From Clostridiales bacterium UBA1728 (GTDB taxonomy: Bacteria; Bacillota; Clostridia; Oscillospirales; Oscillospiraceae): a stretch of 33,296 bases of DNA. Positions 22,090 through 31,520 of the stretch are shown here, one piece after another. The DNA lies in NCBI GenBank assembly GCA_002315975.1, contig DCIK01000003.1, positions 1-33,296 of the forward strand, written 5' to 3'. Below the pieces are notes generated by a model that was not told the origin of the DNA, made no database searches, and saw nothing but the letters and a program-made list of their open reading frames with translations. Position numbers and translations under genes: made by a program. The first letter of the stretch is position 1. Each line of letters starts with the position of its first letter.

Positions 22090-22644
22090 ATGCTCAGCTA
22101 CAATATTGATGTTGCGGGTCTCAAGCGTGACCTGCCCCTCTGCAACCTTAACGAGAATCTGTCCATCGGCGCCTTCGTAATCTTCGGCGATGTGGAGATG
22201 ACCGTTCATGCTGCCGCTAAGCTTCTTGAGAAGATGCCTCAGGTGGATTACCTCATCGCTCCCGAAGCCAAGGCCATTCCGCTGGTCTATGAGATGAGCC
22301 GGCAGAGCGGTATTCCTTATTTCATTGCCCGCAAGAAGGCCAAGGCCTATATGACCGGCGTGCTGCAGGTGGATGTCCAGTCCATCACCACCGCCGGTAC
22401 CCAGACCCTCCTCATCGACACCGCCGAGGCCGAGGCCATCAAGGGCAAGCGCATCGCCATCATCGACGATGTGATCTCCACCGGCGAGAGCATCCATGCC
22501 GTGGAAGTGCTGGTCAATGCCGCCGGCGGCATCGTCACCGCCCGCATGGCCATTCTGGCCGAGGGTGACGCCACCGAGCGCAAGGACATTATCTTTCTGG
22601 CTCCCCTGCCCCTCTTCAACGCTGACGGAACGCCTAAGGCATAA
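22090..22644 (+). CDS. Type I phosphoribosyltransferase (adenine PRT-like)
   Basis: Phosphoribosyltransferase-fold protein (184 aa). The PRPP-binding signature is complete in RIAIIDDVISTGESIHAVEVL (about 120-140), and APEAKAIPLVYEMSRQSGIPYFIARKKAKAYM is like the hood-plus-core pattern of adenine or xanthine phosphoribosyltransferases. It is often named adenine phosphoribosyltransferase in related genomes, but it lacks the standard Apt N-terminus, so substrate assignment is uncertain; a PurR-like regulator is less likely because no DNA-binding domain is present. AGGAG lies 10 bases before the ATG. It ends at a strong terminator. Confidence 0.85.
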   Translation: MLSYNIDVAGLKRDLPLCNLNENLSIGAFVIFGDVEMTVHAAAKLLEKMPQVDYLIAPEAKAIPLVYEMSRQSGIPYFIARKKAKAYMTGVLQVDVQSITTAGTQTLLIDTAEAEAIKGKRIAIIDDVISTGESIHAVEVLVNAAGGIVTARMAILAEGDATERKDIIFLAPLPLFNADGTPKA

Positions 22645-22665
22645 GCATCCCGGACGAGCCGAAAT

Positions 22666-22701
22666 AAAAAACCAGAGCTGAAAATGCAGCTCTGGTTTTT
22701 T
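22666..22701 (+). terminator. Terminator after the phosphoribosyltransferase gene
   Basis: AAAAACCAGAGCTG pairs with CAGCTCTGGTTTTT around AAAATG. The A and T runs on both sides allow it to serve the convergent pta gene as well. Confidence 0.93.
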
Positions 22702-22720
22702 ATGTGTATAGCGTACCGGC

Positions 22721-23719
22721 TCAGGCGAGAGCGGCGGTGATGATGGCCATCTTGTAGATCTCGTCGGCGTTGCAGCCGCGGGACAGATCGTTGATGGGAG
22801 CGTTCAGACCCAGCAGGATGGGGCCGTAGGCAGCGAAGCCGCCCAGACGCTGGGCGATCTTGTAGCCGATGTTGCCGGCCTCGATGCAGGGGAAGATGAA
22901 GGTGTTGGCGTAGCCGGCGACCTTGGAGCCGGGGAACTTCAGCTGGCCGACCTCGGGGGAAACGGCAGCGTCAAACTGCATCTCGCCGTCGATGGCCAGC
23001 TCGGGAGCCAGCTCCTTGGCGATGGCAGTGGCCTCACGGGACAGAGCAACGGTGCCGCCCTTGCCGGAGCCCTTGGTGGAGAAGGAGAGAACGGCCACCT
23101 TGGGGTCGATGCCGAAGACCTTGGCGCAGTTGGCGGTCTCCACGGCGACCTCGGCCAGCTTCTGAGCGGCGGAGAAGGTCACGTTGCCTTCCTTGTCCTT
23201 GTCGTCCTCGTAGGAGATGTTGATGGCGCAGTCACCCATGGCCAGCAGCTCTTCGCCGCGCTGGAGGATGAAGCAGGAGGACACCAGGTGAGCGCCCTTC
23301 TTGGTCTTGATGAGCTGGAGAGCGGGACGGACGGTGTCGGCGGTGGAGTAGGTGGCGCCGCCCAGCAGGGAGTCGGCCAGACCCATCTTCACCAGCATGG
23401 TGCCGAAGTAGTTGCCCTGCAGCAGGGTGGCGCGGCACTCGTCGGCGGTCATCTTGCCCTTGCGGAGCTCGACCATCTTCTCGACCATGGCGTCCATGCC
23501 CTCGTAGTTGGCGGGGTCGATGATCTCCACACCGCTCAGGTCAAAGCCCAGCTTGGCGGAGGCTTCGTCAAATTCCTTCTGGGTGCCGATGAGGACGGGC
23601 TTCAGGAAGCCTTCCTTCTGCAGTCTGGCGGCAGCTTCGATCACGCGGGGATCGGGGCCGTCGGGAAGAACGATCTTGCGGGGGTTAGCCTTGAGAATCT
23701 CAATGAGCTTATCAAACAT
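22721..23719 (-). CDS. pta: Phosphate acetyltransferase
   Basis: Phosphotransacetylase (332 aa), interconverting acetyl-CoA and acetyl phosphate in acetate fermentation and ATP gain. It is the short form without the regulatory N-terminal domains. It opens MFDKLIEILKANPRKIVLPDGPDPRVIEAA and contains GGATYSTADTVRPALQLI, SFSTKGSGKGG, DGEMQFDAAVSPEVG and FPCIEAGNIGYKIAQRLGG. ATG 23719 has GGAGG 8 bases upstream; an in-frame TTG at 23734 would include that site. It has its own promoter. ackA, the usual partner, is not adjacent, so acetate kinase must lie elsewhere. Confidence 0.96.
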   Translation of the reverse strand: MFDKLIEILKANPRKIVLPDGPDPRVIEAAARLQKEGFLKPVLIGTQKEFDEASAKLGFDLSGVEIIDPANYEGMDAMVEKMVELRKGKMTADECRATLLQGNYFGTMLVKMGLADSLLGGATYSTADTVRPALQLIKTKKGAHLVSSCFILQRGEELLAMGDCAINISYEDDKDKEGNVTFSAAQKLAEVAVETANCAKVFGIDPKVAVLSFSTKGSGKGGTVALSREATAIAKELAPELAIDGEMQFDAAVSPEVGQLKFPGSKVAGYANTFIFPCIEAGNIGYKIAQRLGGFAAYGPILLGLNAPINDLSRGCNADEIYKMAIITAALA

Positions 23720-23759
23720 GATTTTTTCCTCCAAAGAGTAATTTTTGTCGTACGGTACT

Positions 23760-23787
23760 ATACTATCATTTTTTACGAAAAAGTCAA
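23760..23787 (-). promoter_or_regulatory. pta promoter
   Basis: On the minus strand TTGACT (23782-23787) and TAGTAT (23760-23765) are 16 bp apart. An alternative -10, TATAGT, lies 3 bp further at 19-bp spacing. Confidence 0.65.
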
Positions 23788-23890
23788 CCTTTACAAGCGA
23801 GTAAAGCTGTGGTTTAATAGAATAGATTCAGTGAAGATGCTTGAACCTGCATCAATGAATTGATTTGTTCTTCAAAAAGCCCGTAACCCC

Positions 23891-23999
23891 GTAGGGCACG
23901 GCCTCCCGGCCGTGCCGTGTGGGACAAGAACTATGTTCGTTTTATCCAGACAAAGCAAAACCTGTAGGCTTCCGGCACGGACGGGAGGCCGTGCCCTAC
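23891..23999. repeat. 109-bp MITE-like element, copy 2
   Basis: GTAGGGCACGG-type ends at 23891-23917 and 23973-23999, inverted with one mismatch. The interior is the reverse complement of copy 1 at 14074-14181 with scattered substitutions, so this is an independent, opposite-orientation copy. It lies between the divergent pta and lepA genes. Bases 23788-23890 show nothing recognisable. Confidence 0.85.
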
Positions 24000-24066
24000 T
24001 TTGACTTTTCGACGATTGTCGTCACTAAGCACAAATTTTTACGCTAACACCAATGGAATATAAAGT

Positions 24067-24117
24067 GGAAGCAGTGCTTCCGCATCCCGTAGGGGCGAGC
24101 ATTGCGAGATGCGCCCC
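24067..24117 (+). other. Two hairpins in the lepA leader
   Basis: GGAAGC-AGT-GCTTCC (24067-24081) and a second, imperfect stem whose ends are GGGGCG (24092) and CGCCCC (24117), with inner GCAT/ATGC. The second resembles the GTAGGGGCGAGC repeats common in gut Firmicutes. A possible but unconvincing -10 (TATAAA, 24059) lies just upstream. Confidence 0.45.
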
Positions 24118-24161
24118 CGCAGCTGCTTTCGGCTTATCTTTTCCCTCAAGGAGTCACGCCT

Positions 24162-25973
<1,812 letters not shown>

Positions 25974-25983
25974 AGAATCAACA

Positions 25984-26114
25984 CCCCCTCAGTCGCTTCG
26001 CGACAGCTCCCCCATCGGCAAGCCGACAGGGGAGCCAAGCCGCGCACTTCCGTCTCGGCTCCCCTGTTCCCAAAGGGAATGGGGGAGCTGCCGAACGGAG
26101 TGAGGCTGAGGGGG
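25984..26114. repeat. ~131-bp palindromic intergenic repeat, copy 2
   Basis: Starts CCCCCTCAG, ends CTGAGGGGG, with inner GGGGAGCC...GGCTCCCC. It is the reverse-orientation partner of 76-205; the half at 25984-26039 is identical to 149-204 (56/56) and the other half is diverged. It fills the gap between lepA and the surface-protein gene. Confidence 0.85.
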
Positions 26115-26136
26115 ATATATCATAAGGAGAAATACA

Positions 26137-27606
26137 ATGAAAAAAATCCGTATTCTGCTGTCGGCTCTTTTGCTGCTGGGGCTGCTGCTTCTGCCTGTCT
26201 CGGCCACCACGGCGGAGTTCCATGTGGGCACGAGCTATGGCAACACCAGCGTTTACAGCAATCTTAACATGACCTCTGTCACCCTCAGCGGCGGCTCCAT
26301 GCCCGCGGGCATGAGCTGGCTCTGGCAGAGCGGCATGACGGACATCTATCTCAGCGGCACTCCCGCCGCCGAGGGCAGCACCCAGCTGACCTTCACGGTG
26401 GATACAGGCACGGTCACCGGCATCATCGTGGTGGTGGATGTAGTGGTGGGAGCCCCGCTGCCCACGGAAACCCCCGCGCCCACGGCGGAGCCCGTGCCCA
26501 CGCCCACGGCCACGCCGGAGCCTACGCCCACAGCTACCCCCTCGCCTACGCCGGTTCCGGCTCCCGCCATCACCAAAAACCCCACCGGTGAAACCGTGGA
26601 TGTGGGCGGTCAGGCCATCTTCATCGCCAAGGCCGACAATGCGAAGAGCTATGAGTGGCACTTCGTCTCCGCCGACGGCACCAAGGACCTGTCCAAGGCC
26701 CAGGCGCTGACCTACTTCACCGGGCTTACCGTCTCCGGCGATACCAGCGAAACGCTGATCCTGCGCACGATTCCCTATTCTCTCAACGGCTGGAAGCTGG
26801 TCTGTTACTTCAAAAACGAGGGCGGCGAGACCCGCAGCGAGGGTGCCGTCATCAAGGTGAATAAGGTCACCGAGCTGCCCATCATCACCCTGCAGCCCAA
26901 GAATGCCGAGGCCAGGGTGGGCGAGAAGGTTACCCTGACCGTCCGCGCCCTGTCCCCCGACGGCGGCGAGCTCCTCTATCAGTGGTACCGCTCTGCCACC
27001 GGCGAGGCGGGTACCTCCATGCCCATTGCCGGTGCCGATAAAGACAGCTACACCGTGGAGGGCAGCGCGGAAGGCAGCGCCTGGTATAGCTGCACCGTCC
27101 AGAACCAGAATGGCAGCACCGCCTCCGAAGCGGTGCTCAGCGAGATGGCAAAGGTGAGCTTTGCCGCCGTTGAGCCCAGCCCCGAACCCCATGAGCACGC
27201 CTTCTCCACCGCGTGGAGCCATGACGATGCCGTCCACTACCATGCCTGCGAGTGCGGCGAGCACAGCGATGAGGCCGCCCACGAGCTGGAGTGGACGGTG
27301 GAAAAGAAGGCCAAGCGCAAGAGCGAGGGTCTGAAAAAGGGCGTTTGCAAGGTCTGCGGCTATGAGAAGGAGGAGGTCATCCCCGCCACCGGCAAGACCG
27401 GCTCCTCCCGCACCCGCGCCCTGCTGATCGTTCTGGGGCTGCTGAGTCTGCTTATCGTGGCAGTGGCGGTCTTCCTGATTCTGAAGGTCACCGGCCGGCT
27501 GAAGATCGGCAAGGACGAGGACGAGGAAGAGGAGGAGTACCCCGAGGGCGAGTGGACGGAAGAGGACTTCTACCCCGAAAACAGCGATGACGATGATGAG
27601 CCCTGA
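26137..27606 (+). CDS. Membrane-anchored Ig-like surface protein with His/Cys domain
   Basis: Exported protein of 489 aa, not assigned to a named function. Order of parts: signal peptide (1 to about 24, KKIRILLSALLLLGLLLLPVSA); a beta-rich segment to about 107; a Pro/Thr-rich linker of PTPTATPEP-type repeats (about 108-145); two Ig-like domains (about 146-245 and 246-345, the second with YQWYRSATG and WYSCTVQNQNG); a His/Cys module (about 350-425) with HYHACECGEHSDEAAH and CKVCGYEKEEVIPATG, a pattern I know from other clostridial surface proteins and a likely metal site; one membrane helix (about 428-452); and a strongly acidic cytoplasmic tail. AAGGAG is 8 bases before the ATG. The last 20 bases overlap tadA. 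Confidence 0.8.
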   Translation: MKKIRILLSALLLLGLLLLPVSATTAEFHVGTSYGNTSVYSNLNMTSVTLSGGSMPAGMSWLWQSGMTDIYLSGTPAAEGSTQLTFTVDTGTVTGIIVVVDVVVGAPLPTETPAPTAEPVPTPTATPEPTPTATPSPTPVPAPAITKNPTGETVDVGGQAIFIAKADNAKSYEWHFVSADGTKDLSKAQALTYFTGLTVSGDTSETLILRTIPYSLNGWKLVCYFKNEGGETRSEGAVIKVNKVTELPIITLQPKNAEARVGEKVTLTVRALSPDGGELLYQWYRSATGEAGTSMPIAGADKDSYTVEGSAEGSAWYSCTVQNQNGSTASEAVLSEMAKVSFAAVEPSPEPHEHAFSTAWSHDDAVHYHACECGEHSDEAAHELEWTVEKKAKRKSEGLKKGVCKVCGYEKEEVIPATGKTGSSRTRALLIVLGLLSLLIVAVAVFLILKVTGRLKIGKDEDEEEEEYPEGEWTEEDFYPENSDDDDEP

Positions 27607-28042
27607 GCACTGGATGCAGCAGGCGCTGACCCTCTCCCGGGAGGCCGCCGCAGAGGGCGAGATTCCCGTGGGCTGCGTGATCGTGGATGCCGAGGGCAAG
27701 GCCATCGGCCTTGGCCGCAACCGCCGGGAGGAGAGGCACGACGCCACCGCCCACGCGGAGGTGGAGGCCATCCGCATGGCCTGCGAGAGCCGGGGCGACT
27801 GGCATCTGGACGACTGCACCCTCTATGTGACGCTGGAGCCCTGCCCCATGTGCGCCGGGGCCATCCTCAACGCCCGGATGAAGACCGTTGTCTACGGAGC
27901 GAGAGAGCCGAAAACCGGCTCTCTGGGCAGCGTCATCGACCTCTATGCCGAGCCCTACGGCTACCACCCGAAGGTCTACGGCGGCATATGCAGGGACGAA
28001 TGCGCAAAGCTCCTCCGGGACTTTTTCGAGGACTTACGATAA
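27587..28042 (+). CDS. tadA: tRNA-specific adenosine deaminase
   Basis: Zinc deaminase converting A34 to inosine in tRNA-Arg(ACG) (151 aa from the first ATG). The catalytic motif THAEVEAI (HAE at 56-58) and PCPMCAGAI (Cys86, Cys89) are intact, and the C-terminus follows the TadA pattern (AREPKTGSLGSV). In-frame ATGs at 27587, 27593 and 27596 all lie inside the end of the upstream surface-protein gene; none has a clear ribosome site, so translation is probably coupled to that gene. A bidirectional terminator follows immediately. Confidence 0.95.
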   Translation: MTMMSPEHWMQQALTLSREAAAEGEIPVGCVIVDAEGKAIGLGRNRREERHDATAHAEVEAIRMACESRGDWHLDDCTLYVTLEPCPMCAGAILNARMKTVVYGAREPKTGSLGSVIDLYAEPYGYHPKVYGGICRDECAKLLRDFFEDLR

Positions 28043-28076
28043 AAAATCCCTCCGCTTAGAAAGCGGAGGGATTTTT
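28042..28076. terminator. Bidirectional terminator between tadA and dnaJ
   Basis: AAAAATCCCTCCGCTT pairs perfectly with AAGCGGAGGGATTTTT around AGA. Runs of A and T on both sides serve both convergent genes. Confidence 0.95.
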
Positions 28077-28079
28077 GCG

Positions 28080-29219
28080 TTATTCTTTATCATCGCCGAG
28101 GATCTTATCAAAAAGACCCTTTTTCTTCTTTTCCTTCTCGCCGAAGGTCTCGCCCAGCTCCCGCAGGAGGGTCTTCTGCCGCTCGTTCAGGTTGGTGGGG
28201 GTCTGCACCGTTACGGTGATGTACTGGTCACCCCGTCCGCTGCCCCGGAGATAGGGGATGCCCTTGCCCTTCAGCCGGAACACGGCGCCGCTCTGGGTGC
28301 CCTCGGGGATGGAATATTTCACATTGCCGTCAATGGTGGGTACCTCCACGCTGGCGCCCAGCGCCGCCTGGGTGAAGCTGATGGGCAGCTCATAGAGCAC
28401 GCTGGTGCCCTCGCGGGTGAACTTGGGATGGGAACGGACATTTACGCTCACCAGCAGGTCGCCGGCGGGGCCGCCGTTGATGCCGCTGGAGCCCAGACCC
28501 CGCAGGGAGATGGTCTGGCCGTCGTCGATGCCGGCGGGAATGTCCACCTTCACCTTGCGGTTTTTGCGGATGCGACCCTTGCCCTTGCAGGTGGAGCAGG
28601 GATGGGCGATATGTTTGCCGCTGCCGTTGCACTCGGGGCAGGTGGTCTGGGTCTGCATGGTGCCGAAGGCGGTGCGCATGGTCTGCATGACCGCGCCGGA
28701 GCCGTGGCAGCGCTGGCAGGTCTCGGGGCTGGTGCCGTCGGCGCAGCCGCTGCCCTTGCAGTCGGGGCAGTCCTCCACCTTCTGCACATCCAGCTCCCGG
28801 CTGCAGCCGAAGGCGGCCTCCTCAAAGCCGATGGTCACATTGCTGCGGACGCTCTCGCCCTGCCGGGGGCCGTTGCGCCGCTGCTGGGTGCCGCCGAAGC
28901 CCCCAAAGCCACCGAAGCCGCCGCCGAAGAGGTCGTTGAGGATGTCGGCAAAGCCGCCGAAGCCCTCGCCGCTGCTCTGGAAGCCGCTGGGGTCAAAGGC
29001 CGCAAAGCCGTACTGGTCGTACTTGGCGCGCTTGCCCTCGTCGGAAAGCACCTCGTAGGCTTCGTTGGCCTCCTTGAAGCGGGCCTCGCACTCCTTGTCG
29101 CCGGGATGGAGGTCGGGGTGGTTTTCCTTGGCCGCCTTGCGGTAGGCCTTCTTGATTTCGTCTGCGCTGGCATTTTTGTTTACGCCCAGCACCTCATAGT
29201 AATCGCGTTTATCAGCCAT
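28080..29219 (-). CDS. dnaJ: Chaperone protein DnaJ
   Basis: Type I Hsp40 co-chaperone (379 aa) that stimulates the DnaK ATPase and delivers clients. The J domain (DYYEVLGVNKNASADEIKKAYR) contains HPD in KENHPDLHPG. A Gly/Phe-rich linker (FGGGFGGFGGFGG) follows, then four CxxCxGxG zinc repeats (CPDCKGSG, CQRCHGSG, CPECNGSG, CSTCKGKG) and the C-terminal client-binding part. ATG 29219 follows an AAAAAAGGA site by about 11 bases; the longer upstream frame is repeat DNA. Last gene of the hrcA operon, separated from dnaK by 256 bp of nested repeats, so it may be made at lower level. Confidence 0.97.
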   Translation of the reverse strand: MADKRDYYEVLGVNKNASADEIKKAYRKAAKENHPDLHPGDKECEARFKEANEAYEVLSDEGKRAKYDQYGFAAFDPSGFQSSGEGFGGFADILNDLFGGGFGGFGGFGGTQQRRNGPRQGESVRSNVTIGFEEAAFGCSRELDVQKVEDCPDCKGSGCADGTSPETCQRCHGSGAVMQTMRTAFGTMQTQTTCPECNGSGKHIAHPCSTCKGKGRIRKNRKVKVDIPAGIDDGQTISLRGLGSSGINGGPAGDLLVSVNVRSHPKFTREGTSVLYELPISFTQAALGASVEVPTIDGNVKYSIPEGTQSGAVFRLKGKGIPYLRGSGRGDQYITVTVQTPTNLNERQKTLLRELGETFGEKEKKKKGLFDKILGDDKE

Positions 29220-29302
29220 ATAAGTAGTGTCCTTTTTTCCGAATAAGCCCTCCCCGGCGGGGAAGCCAAAAACCGCGTTGACAGGGACTGCAATAAAAGC
29301 CC

Positions 29303-29432
29303 CTGTCATTGCGAAAGCGTCCGCGCCCTCGTGTGGCAATCCGTCTCCTACGGCCCCCTTGTAGGGCTCGGCCTCCCGGACGAGCCGCAGAGAATACGGA
29401 TTGCCGCGTCGCTTCGCTCCTCGCAATGACAG
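29303..29432. repeat. 130-bp CTGTCATTGC element carrying a GTAGGGCTCGG half-element
   Basis: The outer arms CTGTCATTGCGA (29303-29314) and TCGCAATGACAG (29421-29432), and the inner arms GGCAATCCGT (29335-29344) and ACGGATTGCC (29396-29405), are exact inverted pairs. Between them sits GTAGGGCTCGGCCTCC plus CGGACGAGCCG (29361-29387), the left arm of the other repeat family. It lies in the dnaK-dnaJ gap, inside an operon. Confidence 0.8.
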
Positions 29433-29475
29433 ACTTTTTTACAACCCCTGTCGCGCTATTCAAAAAGAGAATATC

Positions 29476-31326
29476 TTACTTGTCGTCGTCCACGACTTCG
29501 TAGTCGGCATCGTAGTAGGTCTGGCCGCCGTTGTTGCCGTTGCCGCAGTCGTTGCCGCAGTTGGGATCGCAGTTCTGGGCACCGCCCTGGGGCGCGGCAT
29601 TCTGGTACATCTGCTCGCTGACCTTGTAGAAGGCCTGGGTCAGCTCCTCGGTGGCGCTCTTGATGGCAGCGGTGTCGGTGCCGGAGAGGGCGGACTTCAG
29701 CGCGGCGAGCTTCTGCTCGATTTCGGCCTTGTCGGAGGCGGAGATCTTGTCGCCCAGCTCGGAGAGGGTCTTCTCGGTCTGGTAGACCATCTGATCGCCG
29801 GCGTTGCGGGTGTCGACCTCTTCCTTGCGCTTGGCATCCTCGGCGGCGTACTGCTCGGCCTCGCGGACGGCCTTGTCGATGTCGTCCTTGCTCAGGTTGG
29901 AGGAGGCGGTGATGGTGATGTGCTGCTCCTTCTGGGTGCCCAGATCCTTGGCGGACACGTTCACGATGCCGTTGGCATCGATATCGAAGGTGACTTCAAT
30001 CTGAGGCACGCCGCGGCGGGCCGGGGCGATGCCGTCGAGATGGAAGCGACCCAGAGACTTGTTGTACTGCGCCATCTCGCGCTCGCCCTGCAGGACATTG
30101 ACCTCCACGCTGGTCTGGTTATCGGCAGCGGTGGAGAAGACCTGAGACTTGCGGGTGGGGATGGTGGTGTTGCGCTCGATGAGCTTAGTGCACACGCCGC
30201 CCAGGGTCTCGATGCCCAGGGACAGGGGCGTGACATCCAGCAGCAGGATGCCCTGCACGTCGCCGCCCAGAACGCCGCCCTGAATGGCAGCGCCCACGGC
30301 CACGCACTCGTCGGGGTTGATGCCCTTGAAGGGGTCCTTGCCGGTGAAGCTCTTCACGGCCTCCTGCACGGCGGGGATACGTGTGGAGCCGCCCACCAGC
30401 AGCACCTTGGAGAGCTGGGCGGGGGTCAGACCGGCATCGGACAGAGCCTGACGGACGGGAACCATGGTCTTCTCCACCAGATGATGGGTCAGCTCGTTGA
30501 ACTTGGCGCGGGTGATGGTCACATCCAGATGCTTGGGGCCGGTGGCGTCCGCGGTGATATAGGGCAGGTTGACGGTGGTGGAGGTCACGCCGGAGAGGTC
30601 GCACTTGGCCTTCTCGGCAGCCTCGCGGAGCCGCTGCATGGCCATCTTGTCGCCGGTCAGGTCCACATTCTCAGCCTTCCTGAACTCGTCGATGAGGTAC
30701 TTGGTGACGCAGGCATCGAAGTCGTCGCCGCCCAGACGGGTGTCACCGGCAGTGGCCAGAACCTCGATGACGCCGTCGCCGATTTCCAGCACGGACACAT
30801 CGAAGGTGCCGCCGCCCAGGTCGTAGACCATGATCTTCTGGTCGGTTTCCTTATCAAGGCCGTAGGCCAGAGCCGCGGCGGTGGGCTCGTTGATAATGCG
30901 CTTGACCTCCAGACCGGCGATCTTGCCGGCATCCTTGGTGGCCTGACGCTGGGAGTCGGAGAAGTAGGCGGGGACGGTGATCACGGCCTCGGTGACGGTC
31001 TCGCCCAGATAAGCCTCGGCGTCGGCCTTCAGCTTCTGCAGCACCATAGCGGAGATCTCGGGGGGCGTGTAGCTCTTGGTGTCGATGTTCACCTTGTAGT
31101 TGGTGCCCATCTCGCGCTTGATGGAGGCCACGGTGCGGTCGGGGTTGGTGACGGCCTGACGCTTGGCCACCTGACCGACCATACGCTCGCCGGTCTTGGA
31201 GAAGGCCACCACAGAGGGGGTCGTACGGGCACCCTCGGCGTTGGGGATGACAACACTCTCGCCGCCTTCCATGACGGCCACGCAGCTATTAGTAGTACCA
31301 AGGTCGATACCAATAATCTTAGACAT
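29476..31326 (-). CDS. dnaK: Chaperone protein DnaK (Hsp70)
   Basis: Hsp70 chaperone (616 aa). The ATPase domain opens KIIGIDLGTTNSCVAVMEGG, with TVPAYFSDSQRQATKDAG and MVYDLGGGTFDVSVLEIGDG; the linker region reads LLLDVTPLSLGIETLGG; the substrate-binding domain and lid follow. The C-terminus ends YEVVDDDK, as usual, but the disordered stretch before it has three cysteines spaced CX3CX3C (586, 590, 594), unusual for DnaK. ATG 31326 has AGGAGG about 8-9 bases upstream. The 194-bp gap to grpE holds a copy of the modular hairpin element. Controlled by the CIRCE promoter upstream of hrcA; no second CIRCE was found here. Confidence 0.98.
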   Translation of the reverse strand: MSKIIGIDLGTTNSCVAVMEGGESVVIPNAEGARTTPSVVAFSKTGERMVGQVAKRQAVTNPDRTVASIKREMGTNYKVNIDTKSYTPPEISAMVLQKLKADAEAYLGETVTEAVITVPAYFSDSQRQATKDAGKIAGLEVKRIINEPTAAALAYGLDKETDQKIMVYDLGGGTFDVSVLEIGDGVIEVLATAGDTRLGGDDFDACVTKYLIDEFRKAENVDLTGDKMAMQRLREAAEKAKCDLSGVTSTTVNLPYITADATGPKHLDVTITRAKFNELTHHLVEKTMVPVRQALSDAGLTPAQLSKVLLVGGSTRIPAVQEAVKSFTGKDPFKGINPDECVAVGAAIQGGVLGGDVQGILLLDVTPLSLGIETLGGVCTKLIERNTTIPTRKSQVFSTAADNQTSVEVNVLQGEREMAQYNKSLGRFHLDGIAPARRGVPQIEVTFDIDANGIVNVSAKDLGTQKEQHITITASSNLSKDDIDKAVREAEQYAAEDAKRKEEVDTRNAGDQMVYQTEKTLSELGDKISASDKAEIEQKLAALKSALSGTDTAAIKSATEELTQAFYKVSEQMYQNAAPQGGAQNCDPNCGNDCGNGNNGGQTYYDADYEVVDDDK

Positions 31327-31384
31327 AACAGATTTCCTCCTGTAAGAATGTATGATGAAAATTTGAATTTCCGTTTTAATATTT

Positions 31385-31517
31385 GTTTTCAAAGCGGCTT
31401 TGCTGCTTTGAAAACACCCTGAGGCACAGCTTTGCTGCGCCCTCGCGCCGACCAAAGCGGCTTTGCCGCTGCGATAAGCGCGAGCCTTTCGATTGGAAAC
31501 GCAGTTTCCAATCGAAA
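31385..31517 (-). repeat. Modular multi-hairpin element, copy C (grpE-dnaK gap)
   Basis: Read on the minus strand it has hairpins A-D of the family. A: 31487-31500 with 31504-31517 (14 bp, 3-base loop). B: 31442-31448 with 31478-31484, enclosing AGCGGC-TTT-GCCGCT. C: 31423-31441, imperfect. D: 31385-31398 with 31402-31415, loop AAA on the minus strand. The B and C core is nearly identical to copy A, while A and D stems differ in sequence but stay paired. Hairpin E is missing. Confidence 0.88.
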
Positions 31518-31520
31518 ATA

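Noticed and set aside
23720..23734. Upstream TTG as the pta start
   Set aside because: It would put the GGAGG ribosome site inside the coding region; the ATG at 23719 has ideal spacing to it.
27400..27606. Sortase LPXTG-type anchor at the end of the Ig-like protein (IPATG before a membrane helix)
   Set aside because: The helix is followed by a ~37-residue acidic tail rather than a few basic residues, so it is a transmembrane protein, not a sortase substrate.
25978..27819. 613-aa minus-strand frame opposite the surface protein and tadA
   Set aside because: Antisense shadow running through repeat DNA; low-complexity Gly/Arg runs.
29401..31422. 673-aa plus-strand frame opposite dnaK
   Set aside because: Antisense of DnaK, a well-known source of false open frames.
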